Below, in pieces: positions 53,031-64,000 of a DNA stretch of 64,000 bases. The position numbers and the translations under genes are program-made. Source of the stretch: Acridotheres tristis (lineage: Eukaryota; Chordata; Aves; Passeriformes; Sturnidae); the NCBI GenBank assembly GCA_037013685.1, contig CM072887.1:90664347-90728346 (forward strand), in the 5' to 3' direction. The notes beneath the pieces were generated by a model. The model was given only the letters and a program-made list of their open reading frames with translations, had not been told where the DNA came from and ran no database searches. Numbering within the stretch: the stretch's first letter is position 1; the number at the start of each line of letters is the position of its first letter.

Positions 53031-54790
53031 TCTTATTTTTTCCACCTTTATCTACTCTGCACTGTCCTATTCTATCCTAGCCTATGCCTGATAATGAACT
53101 CCATATTACATGTATTGATGTAAGTTCTTGTCTTAAGGCAAAAAAGGTCACTGATATGTTATTAAACATAGAAGATGTCAAAACTTATTCCACTTCAAAT
53201 TTTATTTTATCTTGCTTAAGTTACATTTTTCATTTTAATTTCATGTTTTAAAGACAATACGATTTCTTGGTCAAATATTCAAAAGTAGTTTTAGCCTTCA
53301 GGAATATTTTGTGATTTGCTTTTTTTCTAAAGTGCTAAGACACAGTTTTATTTGTTTTCTCAAGCTCTTTGATACAATGCTGTTATTGTTGCTCAAGATA
53401 GATAAACTTTTTTGAAGAATAAACCTGAATATGATTTATCAAAATACTTCCTCCTAGCCTCCAAAACTGCATTGCAAAGTCTCATTCTTCATCTCTTTGA
53501 GATAAAATTATTTAATCCCAGTGTCAGAATTTATGCTAAATATAAAAAATGCATGCAGTGCTTATGCTTTGTTATAGAAACAAAAGAATAAATTGCAGGA
53601 ACATCAGAACACTGGGTTTTTAATTAGCTAAAAAAGGAAAAAGGAAATATATATAACTCCACTTAAGGCTTTTTCAGTTGCATACATCATTGACATGCAA
53701 GTCAATGTATGTTGTTGTATCTTAAAAGCTACTTAATTTGGTCACTGGCCCAGCTTGTCTGAAGTACGGTTTACATTGTATTTAATTTTCTATTAAAAAA
53801 ATACGCACAAACTAGTATTTAAACTTGGTCCAAAATCCATCTTTATAGATATTCTTCAATTTTTCCCCTACTGTTTTATTGATAGCACAGTTTGCTACTG
53901 AGTATTTTTTTTTCTGGAGTAAATGATTTATATGTTTTACACTGATTTAAAAGTAAGTCATATAATACTGCAGAGGGAAAATTGCATGTATCTTTAACTA
54001 CTATTCTCTTTACATTTTAATGGCATTTTTACATAATCTCCTCATTGAATATTCATTACAGATGATGTCTTAGCAAACTGACAGAAACTGTTCTGTTTAC
54101 CCATTTATTATTTGAATTAGAGCCAAATAATGTCTTCCGCCCAAATATGTTTTTATGGGGCACTATGACTTGCATATTCGAGCATATTTCTATATGGTTT
54201 AGTTTCTAATGACCAGAGATCACCTTCACTGATTCTGGTATATTTTATATCAGGTCAAGAGCAATGCAGGTCAATAACAGCTCTACTCAAGTGCTTATAA
54301 ATGCAAAGACATAAAATCAAGGCAGACTATAAAAGAATCAGGCCTGGAATCACTAAAGTCAATCATATTTACCATTTTCTCTTAATACATACAAACCTCA
54401 TGGCACAGGATGAAAATAAATACATTCATTATCACTGAGATGCTAGGGACATTTTCAACATAAGTATGGATTTGAGAAAGTACGTTCAGGTGTGGGAGAT
54501 TAGATTTTAAAGCCAAGGCAGGTAGGCTTACTAGCAAAAAGATTAAATATGTAATTAGGTTTTGTGTTGTGCTTTTTATTTTTGGAAATATAAACCATGA
54601 GAAGCATTGCAGAACAAGGTTCAAAATGTATGTGCTGTCATTACTATCATTATTTTTATGGCTTTTGGAAGAAAGAGTTTTGTTTTCTCAGTATGATCAC
54701 TGAGAAGATTAATATTTACTATAGATGAATGCAAATATCTTCATAAGTAATTTTATTAGAAGCAATTTAATGTTTCAATTCTCCCATGTA
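53031..54790 (+). other. CSMD1: CSMD1 intron, no recognised element
   Basis: AT-rich sequence with imperfect TCCTA units just after the array; otherwise nothing recognisable. Confidence 0.6.
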
Positions 54791-54792
54791 GT

Positions 54793-55200
54793 TGTGGTGG
54801 GTTGATCTTGTCTGGCTGCCAAGTGCCCACCAAGCTGCTTTCTTGCTCCTCTTCCTCATCAGGACGGGGGGAGAAAAGAAGATGAAAAAGGTCAAGGAAA
54901 AGGACAGGGAGATTGCTCACCAACTAGGCAAAATAGATTCAACTTTGGGAAGATTAGTTTACAGACAATTAAAAACAGACTAGGATGGTGAGAAACAACA
55001 ATAAAAAACTTTTTCTCAAACTCTTGTGCATCACTCCTGACTGAATGGCGAAAGGGTCTGGGGAATATGGGCTCAGTCAATTCATTAACAGCTCCCCTCT
55101 GCCACTTCTTTCTTCACACTTGTGCCTTGTTTTGTTGCAGTGTCGCTCTTTTGGGATAGAAGTCATTCATAAACTGCTTGAATGTGGGTATATCCCACAG
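54793..55200 (-). mobile_element. Partial LTR, same family as the element at 13605-14636
   Basis: Starts TGTGGTGGGTTGATCTTGTC and GGCTGCCAAGTGCCCACCAA. It shares with the other copy the order GACAGGGAGA...CTCACCAA, then GGTCAGTTCATCA-like sequence and a short GC-rich stretch. The right boundary fades at about 55130-55200; the later half of the LTR is missing. Orientation is taken from the other copy. Confidence 0.6.
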
Positions 55201-55359
55201 GCTGTAGTTTATGGCTTCATTCATTTTTATTTTTTTCATGTAAAAATGTAATTGCATCAAAGTTATAAATAAAAATTATATAAAGCTTGTTGTCGCATGC
55301 TAAGAGTCTTATTACTTCCCAGACTGCAGGTTGAATTAAATTTTAGTTTGTTAAAACAG

Positions 55360-55369
55360 TAATAATAAT

Positions 55370-55400
<31 letters not shown>

Positions 55401-55403
55401 GTA
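55360..55403. repeat. AAT trinucleotide microsatellite
   Basis: AATAATAAT..., with one interruption near 55370. Confidence 0.92.
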
Positions 55404-58400
55404 ATGTAGAGAATTATTCAGAAAACAATTTGTTTTTTATTTCAAAAGTACACTTGAGCCAATAAGGCATGTAATTGTATATTTTAAAAATGGAGTAGGA
55501 AGAAAAGCTTAGAAGAAAATGCAACTTTCAAGGTCAGTTTTAGTTAATATGTTAATACGAAGGCCAAAATTTCATGTTCATAACTGCTTCTTATTCATAA
55601 TGCAAACACAGGGAAAATTTATTTTCATGTTTTTATTCAGCATGAAGTTAACCTCAATGTATTTAAAGTTTGTAGTGTACAACATTATCTAAAAACCGTC
55701 CAAATTTATGTAAAATCTTGGTGTCCTGACAATTCAATGTCCATGTAGCATTACTGAGATTTTATTACAGGGATATATATTCATTCACAGTTCCCTCATT
55801 CTCATCATGTATATAAATACTTTGTATGTATAAATGTAAATATAAGCAGTTTATAGGTTGTGGCATTTTAATTTAATGCTTCTATATGAAGCATGTGTTT
55901 TCTCGTTACATCAAACACTACAGTAGACCAAAGATACAACGAGCTTGTCCATCCTCAAGTATCTGTTACTGTATGAGATGCTCAGGTATTCAAGATTCTG
56001 CAAGCAAGGCTAACGTGTATGACACAGGAAAATCCGTATCCCTCTAGAGAGGCAGTTAGACAAGATGCAAAGACATCTTATATGACAGGAAATATCTGAA
56101 TGTGGACATCTGAATTTAGTCCAAAGAAACACTATATGCTGACACACTGCTTAGTTTTCCTCTTAAAATTCATTTCCATAAATAAAACCTTCCATTAGCA
56201 CAGGAACATATCTGCTTTACCAGAGTTTCTAATTTGGCTGAATATGGCTCAGACCTTTCCAGTTTCTATTTTAAGTAGCATTAAATAGTAGTTGTATACA
56301 TTTCTAACGAATTAATTTAACTGTCACATTGTATTTTTCTGAGGCATTTCCTTCTATAAAGATTCTGGCATCTCCTTGTACCTCTGGAGGCTTTCCAGTA
56401 TTCATTTCAATCGCTTTTTTGTACCATACAGTGTGATGGCAAGATCTGTCACCCTTCTAAATGAAATAGTTTGTGTTCTTGGAACTATTACACCATAATA
56501 ACATGAAACTAACAAGCTCCTAGACAACAGGTGTTTATGGACCTTTTTGCTCCTGGTTACTAGTGCAGGAAACTAGCTTTAAAATAAGTTTCAGAATGTT
56601 AGAATGCATGAAATAAAAGATTTACCTGACATGTTCAACCAAAAATAATATCGGACTTGGAACTACTTTGTTTGTATGGGTTTCCCGTAGTCAATTTTGT
56701 GTTTAAGGTCATGAATGCAAATCTACTTTGTTGTTTTGTTAATTTTATCTCCTGGACATTCCACTGACTCACATGTCTTTACAAAGGTATTTGAATTCCC
56801 TCAGTGAATATTATACAATGATATTTGAGTTGGGACACAAAAAGTTAATTAGTGGTTTTTTTAAGCTTTTTGAAATTTGAATATTTGCCATATTTGGTTC
56901 ATGTATCACATGAAATTTAAGAAGAATTAAAATGTAAAAAAACTTTTGAGGAATTATGCTGTTAAATAAGTAATATTCAAGGACTTGAAATTAATTGCTT
57001 TAAAGACTACACAATAATAAGGCTGAGATTTAACACTTTAGATTCCCATATAGGGCTCTGTCTAGAGAATAGTTTGTGTATAGATGATATGCACCCTTGA
57101 TATTTAAACACTTCTTCGTGTAGACTTTTATTTCATGTGCTCTATCAAGCTTCATGTGCAGTTTCAATTAGTTAATAAAACTAACCTACTCTTTTAAGAC
57201 TTTAGGAAGAAAGTCAGCAGTCAAATGGAGTAAACAAAGTGTTTCTCCTGCTTAAATTTCTGAGGGGATAAAACAATGCTCATTTAATAAGTGATATTCT
57301 CAGCCTTTATTTTTATTAAAGTCAGAGTTTTTATCTGGTAATTAATATGTTCTTAGTTTGTGTGTAATTTGTTTTTAACAAATGTAAGCTGGCGCTTTTA
57401 ATATTCAAATTTAAAGAACAGTATTTTCAGGCCTGGTTTTGAACAACAAATCTGAAAGTATTTCTTTAAAAGGTTTTGGAAAATATTTTCAATGATACAA
57501 TTAGCACATTTAGAATTATTTTCGTGAATGACAAGTAAATAGATGCATGCTTTTTTTGACTTCTTTTCCATTGTTCAGTTTAAAAAATTGAATGGCATAG
57601 TGTTTCTTTAAAACTTGTCTTTCCATATTTGTTTCCTACTGACAGTTGGAGCAGCAGCAGGAGCAAAAATGAAAGCCATATATTTGGCATTTTCCTTTGG
57701 CAGAAAATGAGAAATAGATCATCCTACTATATCAGAGAGTTGTCTAAAATTGTCCAGAAGTGATAAATTCCAAACTTTTAGTGTGAACATATGAATAATG
57801 ATCTCCTCTTGTGATTCTGCTTTTCATTATTTTAATTTTCTTTCAAACCTAAATCAAATTGATTGATAATTCATTAAAAATATGGCTCACATAAATGTAA
57901 AACATTCATTGGACTAAAACTTAAATTTTAATACTGCATAATATTCTGTGTACTTAGAAATGGCAACATATTTATATACATATCAAACAAACTGAAAAGA
58001 GAAAAAGGAAAATATTTCAATGGTTAAGATGGTAAAATGAAATTCAACATGATGTTTAGGCATTGTAGCTGAAGATTAAAATCTAACTTGGCAACAAGCT
58101 GCTTCTCTGACTGAGTAACAGATTGTGGCAGCTCTGTTAACTCTGAAATCATCATAATGGGATTTTTTTTTAATGTCTCCCTCTACAGAAGAAACAAAAC
58201 TATGCTTAAAAATGTGCTCATTCCCTTACTGTGGCTGCATTTAAATTCCTTAAGTAGATGATTAGCTATAGATCTATTTTACATAATAATAACTACCACT
58301 AAAAATGGCCTTCATATTATCAAGAATTTTATTATTGTCATTTTTGCAAATAATCCTCTATTTTTATAGGTTGTTTCCGGTCACTGTATGTCCATCCTTT

Positions 58401-58463
58401 TTATCTATATACCAGAAAGTTACTCCTTATTGGAAGAGTCTAAGATTAGTATCAAATCACTTT

Positions 58464-58497
58464 GTAACTTTTACTACATAAACGTAGTAAAAGTTAC
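58464..58497. other. Perfect inverted repeat, 14-bp arms and 6-base loop
   Basis: GTAACTTTTACTAC (58464-58477), loop ATAAAC, GTAGTAAAAGTTAC (58484-58497). The arms match at every position. Confidence 0.9.
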
Positions 58498-60164
58498 TTA
58501 CTGATTTTTCTTAAGATTGTTCTTATTGTTTTCTTCCAAAGATCTCAGATTATTTGGCCTTAATTAACTTGCTGAGGAAGAGCTATGTTGGATCTGGCAA
58601 GTACATTCAAAATGATCTATGTTATCAATGGCAATCCAAAGAAAGAAAAGCTGTGGGGAAAAAGACAATCTGTGTTTATTTACCTGAGAAATTTCCCAGG
58701 CTTGGGACAGTCACCTGATAATAGTCATTATAAAACAAACTGTTGGATTTTTGTATTATTATTTTGTTTTTGTGATTTTAATTTTTTCCTCCTTTTTTCA
58801 AAACAGCATCAGCATTTTTTGTTTTACATTATTACTATTATATTATATATTATTACTGTTATTTCCTTCTTATCTTTGTTTAATTTCTACCAAGTGTGAT
58901 TATTAAGTTAATTTTCAAGTCATTAGTGAAGGCTAAAAGAAAAATAAATTCCTGAGAATGAGGAACATAAATTGTAATGTCAATATTGAAAAATAAGCAA
59001 ATTTCTTTTTATAATTGCTTTTTAAATAACTGCAATTGTTGGATAATGGTAGTACCAAAAGCCTTCAACATTTCTTTAAAATAATGAACAGAATAATCTA
59101 AGTGTTTTTAATAAGTTTGTAGTCATTCAACAAAAACTGGCGGTATTAAAATTTTACAGGACGGGCCCTTGTATTGCCATCAATTTTATTTTGTCTGGTT
59201 GGAGGCTATTTTGACCTGGTAGTTACAAGTTATTAATTTTGCATCTTATTACCTATGCCAAATTATTAATAATATGGCTGGGATAAATGGTTTACCTTTT
59301 TAAGGGCTTTGAGGGGAAATAAATAACTTGATTTACAAACGAATATGAAAAAACACGCTATGCCATCTTTCATAATTATTCATCCATAAAATTTGTGCAT
59401 TAGATTTGCCTAGTTTTATTACAATTTGCAGTCAGTTTTTGTGCTTCCTTTTCCTCTGGATTTTGGCCATAATTACATTGCCTCTTAAAACTTCAAGAGA
59501 TATCACTGTAGGAGGGGTGGGCTCAGGAAAAAGCAAAGTTTTGAGAGTTTTAAGGATTACTGGATTCTTCTATGTGTTCTCTAATACTGGCGACATCTTT
59601 TGACATTGTTTCTATATTATGTTTTTCTTTAAGTGAAATAGGTGCTCCAAACCTTGGTTTAAAGTCCTGCTTTAAAATCTGCTCCATTCTTCTAAAAATT
59701 AAAAAAAAAAAAAAAGTTTAGAAATTCAAAATACCATAGCAGTACTTCTATGTTTGTGTCTATAGAATTGCTTTCTTATGCTTTCAAATCCCTTTAAGCA
59801 TGAGGTGACCATAAAAGAAATGACAGAAGAAAAAAAATTGAATATTTTTGTTACTTTCAATGTGTATCTAGCAGCAGGGAGAAGATGTAAAGTAGGAAAA
59901 TACTGTTACATTTTAAGGAAAATACTGTTACATTAAATACTGTTATATTTGTCAAGGAAATGGAATAACCTATGACAATTGCAAAACAGCTTTCATAAAA
60001 AGACTTTATAACTAACACATTTTCTTTTTATTAATTTAAAATTTCTAATCATAGATGCTCAGGACTGTTTTATTTTCTTAATGTATGGTACTGTAGTTTT
60101 ACTAAGGCAACAAACTGTTTCACTGTATTTTCTCATCTCTAAGAGATGTTCCTTCAAGCAGGTC

Positions 60165-60278
60165 CTTTTTTTGTTGTCGGTTGTGTTTTTTTGTTTTGTT
60201 TGTTTTGTTTTTCTTTTGTTTTGTTGGTTTGAGTGTGTTTTTTGTGAGATTTTTTGTTTTATTTGGTTTCATTTTTTG
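60165..60278. repeat. T/G-rich low-complexity tract
   Basis: TTTTG/GTTT-type repeats with occasional C and A. Frames on both strands across it are artefacts. Confidence 0.88.
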
Positions 60279-61435
60279 AGGGAGGATAAGATACATTTCT
60301 ACTAGTACATTTTTGCTGTTTTGAAGTAGTTGGCTTGATCTGCTTGTAAATATAACAGATATCTTAGGAGGGGTTTTCATTTTCTCTTGTATCTTGAAAC
60401 ACTGCTCTCAGTTTTTACTTTCTATTTACTCTACTTAATTCATACACTTATAATATATATACATAACAGTAAAATAGGTCTTCTTAGTAATGAAAAGAAC
60501 GTGTACACCTAGATGTTTTGGAGATGTAGCATTGCCATTTGCCCTACTGCTTCCTCCTGGGAGAATGTCAGGCATTTCCTACAACTCTGGTGCTGCCTTT
60601 ATCCATTGCTTCCAACAGCAATTATGCCAGAAGAAATATAAGTATGGAAGTATCTAGGATAAAGGAAAATGTTTCAAATGAAGAACTAATTATGACAAAT
60701 TCACTTGCAGAACTTTCATATAAGTACCTTCGTAGGTGTCTCAGATTTTTAAGCTTTTTCTTCTTTACTGTTTTCGCAGTCTATTTATCTAACAAGCAGT
60801 AATCATTCTGAATTGCTTATAAGGAAATTTTGTCTCATACCTTTCAGAAAGCAAATAGGATCGTTCTTCTGTAAGTAGAATGTAACTGATCATCCAGAAA
60901 TAAATATAATATGTTTGGAAGCTATTTTCATGTTTCCAGTTTTCCTAAATGAAAATTAATTCTTTTCTTCATTTAATCTGTTCCTATTAAGCATATGTAA
61001 ATGGTGATGGTCAAATTAGTATTACTGGAGATTTTAATTGCAAAACAAAATTGAATCTGGATAAACATCTCAGAGCTGCTTTTTTCCTCTCTTGGTATAG
61101 AAATCAATATTGTTTGACCACATATGTGGTATATTGTGGTATATTTTGATATTTTTCAATCCTCATAAGTTTTTCGTATGCTGTACTCATATCTATATCT
61201 GTAGAAAACTGTCGTGCAATCTGCCATCTAACAATTCTTAAAAATTCTTCTGATGATTCAAAGCTTTATCTACAGACAAATTTTAACGAAATATATATGG
61301 ACAAATATTAGTCTCCCATAGTCATCAAAACTCCCATATATTCATTAGAAACAGTAATTCTAAATGGCAGTTTGCTCCACCTTAAGACAGGTAATACGAC
61401 TTTCGTCAGTTTCACTTAAGTGCTTGGTAAAATTT

Positions 61436-62690
61436 TGGAGAAGATTATTCTGGGAATTATTGACAAACACCTGAAGGACAACACAATGGTCACAGCAAGC
61501 AGTTCTTCATGATGGGAAGGCCCTGCTTGACATACTTAATTTCCTTTTACAATCGAGTAACCCACCTAGTTGAGCAAGGGGACCCAGCTGATGTGATCTT
61601 TTTGGATTTCAGTACATTTTTTAATACTGTGTCTCACAGGGTCCTTCTGGACAAAATGTCCAGCACTCAGCTGGATAAACACACCATGTGATGGGTGAGC
61701 AACTGGCCCATGGGTCAGGCACAAAGGGTGATGGTGACTGGGGTGACACCAGACTGGACACCTGGCACTAGTGGGGTCCCACAGGGCTCCAACCTCAGCC
61801 CAGTTCTCTCCCACACTGTCATAAATGACTGGGATGCAGGACTAGAAGGAATACTGAAAGTTTGCAGATGATACAAAACTGGAAGGAGCTGTTGACTTTC
61901 TCGAAGGCAGGGAGGCCCTTCAAAAGGACCTCAATAAATAAGAGTATTGAACAATCCCCAACCATAGGAAGTTCAGCTTTCCATAGGGTGGCCAAGTGCT
62001 GGATTCTATACCTGAGATAGAGCAATGTGTAAGGGAATGAGTGCTTTGGAAATGGACCTGGGGGCCCTGGTCAGTGGCAAGCTAAAAATGAGTGAGCAGT
62101 TGGAATCCAGGAGGGCCAACCCTGTCCTGGGGGCATCAGGCACAGCATCACCAGCCAGGCAAGGGAGGGATTGTACTGCTCTGCTCTGAGCTGGAGCAGC
62201 CTCACCTCGAGTCCTGGGGGCAGTTCTGGGCACTACAATATATAAAGGACATTAAATTATTAGAGAATGTGCCAAAGACAGCAACAAAGATGGTTATGGA
62301 CCTTGAGGTGAAGCTCTTTGAGGAGCAGCTGAGGGCACTGGGTCTGTTCAGCCTGGAGGAGACTGAGGGGAGACCTCAGTGCAGTTACAGCTTCTTGTGA
62401 GGGGAAGAGGAGGGACAGACCCTGATCTCTGCTCTGTGGTGACAGTGACAGGACCTGAGGGAACGGCCTGAAGTTGTGCCAAGGGAGGTTTAGGTTGGAT
62501 ATCAGGAAAAGGTTCTTCACCCAGAGGATGCTTGGGCACTGGAACAGCTCCCCAGGGCAGTGGTCACAGCAACAAACCTCAGGCACATGGTGTGACTCTA
62601 GGGGTTGTCTTGTGCAGGGCCACGAACAGGACTTTGTGGTCCTTGTGGATTCTTTCCAACTCAGAAAATGTTATGACAGAAAAGTGTCAT
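61436..62690 (+). mobile_element. CR1 LINE with part of the reverse transcriptase, 5'-truncated
   Basis: About 1.25 kb in sense orientation. At 61590-61660 it encodes DVIFLDFSTFFNTVSHRVLL, a decayed form of the reverse-transcriptase block seen in the copy at 43440-44790; the catalytic aspartate after FL is kept but KAFD has become TFFN. Later parts read CTGTTCAGCCTGGAGGAGAC, GGTTGGATATCAGGAAAAGG and CACTGGAACAGCTCCCCAGG in the expected order. It ends near TTCTTTCCAACTCAGAAAAT. Frames are broken by stops and indels. Confidence 0.92.
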
Positions 62691-64000
62691 TTTCTGTCCA
62701 CTGACTGTGAAAAGACTAATGATTACACTGGGTGCTTACTGTTTGTGTGTTAAAATTTAGTTTTTATGAGTCAGATTGAAGGAATTTAAGTGAGTTCTTT
62801 TAACTCTCAACCATTTGAAGGTCTTTCTGAAAATTTTATGTTAACATAGAATAACAATTATCATGGAAATGAAGATAATAAGATTTTGTTTAATAGTTTG
62901 TAATATATATTCACAATGTTTCTCCCATAAAGGAATGCTTCTTGTCACATTTCCTATATGCTTAGCCAGAAGCTTAAAACTTTCATTTATGATTTATATT
63001 CAATTACTTTTTTTTTCCTAACTTATTTTAGTATTAAAGAGGTGAACATTCATATTTGTTTTTAAATTGTTGTGTAAAAGATTTTGTGAGTCTAACCAAA
63101 TATATTATTTGGAGTTGAACCAAGTATATTATTTAAATAATACATTACCATATATTTTCATGGAATGTTCTATCAGGTTTCCTCCTCCATATGAAATAAT
63201 AATTGCATTAAAACTCTTATAATTATTTTTCTTTCCAGGAACAACTATCTTTTGGTGCTTTTACATATTTTTGTGCTTCTACATATTTTTGTTTCATTTT
63301 TGCTTTACTAGTCTTGATTTAATAATGAAATTTTTCTTATTAACCACTGATATAATCTAGGAATACTAGAAGGTACATCAGGAGAAGATGGAAATGTATA
63401 TTGTTTTATCTACAGCCTATTGCCTGAAAATCTTATGATTATTGAAACAATGAATAACCAAGGCATGAGACCTAGTGAAAGGCAGATCCAACCTTATCTC
63501 CTTTTATTTGACCCCCCCAGTGGGTGATGGAAAGGCTGTGCATTTTGCCTGCCTGTAGGCTTTTCTTTGGGTTACAAACAAAAGAAACATAGTGCAATGT
63601 AAAGATCACCTGCTCTTGGTGTGTGGTGTAAGTTCCTCTCCACAGTTCATTGTACTAGGCTTTTCCAGTTTCAACACAGAAATGAGATGGTCTAGCTTTC
63701 TTTTTTAATACTGAGAAAGTTTAAAAAACTAGCTTAGCTTGGATGGTGCTTTTTTACAGGGGTAAAATTTGATCAAGATGAATTCTGTCTTGATGATCAC
63801 ATAGAAATAAACTTAAGTGGAAGGAAAGCATAGTTTTTTCATGTGTTTCTTCTAAAAAAGCAGTATAACAAGGCTTATTCTGAAAGCTCAAATCCCAAAT
63901 GTTTTTCTATGCATAAAACAGAAGAAAAATTAACTGTGTTACATGCAATTGCTGATGTTGTTTGAGAGCTTACCCAGGAATATCTCCAAAAGTTAGTATA
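62691..64000 (+). other. CSMD1: CSMD1 intron to window edge
   Basis: AT-rich sequence; no exon, RNA gene or transposon is recognised. Confidence 0.6.

Larger units (their letters stand above)
55201..61435 (+). other. CSMD1: CSMD1 intron, no recognised exon
   Basis: AT-rich sequence with an AAT repeat (55360-55403), a perfect hairpin (58464-58497), a poly-A run (59700-59715) and a T/G-rich tract (60165-60278). No exon is recognised. Confidence 0.65.

Noticed and set aside
52737..53123. Leu/Phe/Tyr/Ser-repeat protein frames
   Set aside because: They are translations of the pentanucleotide array.
60081..60380. Frames rich in Phe/Val/Cys (+) or Lys/Asn/Thr (-)
   Set aside because: Low-complexity T/G-rich tract.

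Overview
This looks like a piece of a bird genome, most likely a songbird. Almost all of it lies inside one very large, intron-rich vertebrate gene read on the + strand. Three short exons sit at 15599-15686, 22349-22473 and 26419-26540. They have good splice signals and compatible phases, and together they encode a complete sushi (CCP) domain followed by the first part of a CUB domain. From memory the wording matches CSMD1 (second sushi domain and third CUB domain) much better than its paralogue CSMD3. The avian assignment rests on many CR1 LINE fragments in both orientations, with their typical 3' tails, and on LTR families I recall from passerine genomes.

Layout. 1-2360: the 5' end of an endogenous retrovirus on the - strand, with a broken gag-like frame, a lysine-tRNA-type primer-binding site and one LTR; its rest lies left of the window. 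4046-4570: a solo LTR with a perfect 5-bp target-site duplication. 9251-9672: a CR1 fragment. 12025-12579: an unexplained open frame on the - strand. 13605-14636: a long degenerate LTR. 15599-15686: first visible exon, followed after 84 bp by another LTR (15771-16343). 22349-22473 and 26419-26540: second and third visible exons. From 26541 to the end I find no further exon, so this intron is at least 37 kb long. It holds CR1 fragments near 37.5, 39, 39.7, 43.4-44.8, 52.5 and 61.4-62.7 kb, an LTR-like insertion that splits one CR1, an LTR relative near 54.8 kb, and simple repeats, including a three-block pentanucleotide satellite at 52806-53030.

I see no operon, CRISPR array, rRNA or tRNA gene, and no convincing second protein gene. 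The only host coding sequence I can support is 335 bp of CSMD1. Outside the exons the DNA is AT-rich intron with scattered retroelements. The most interesting leads are the open frame at 12025-12579, a signal-peptide-like reading frame that runs through the acceptor of the first visible exon, the block-structured pentanucleotide array, a perfect 14-bp hairpin near 58.48 kb and a dense G-run motif in the 5' LTR. No system here is clearly new.
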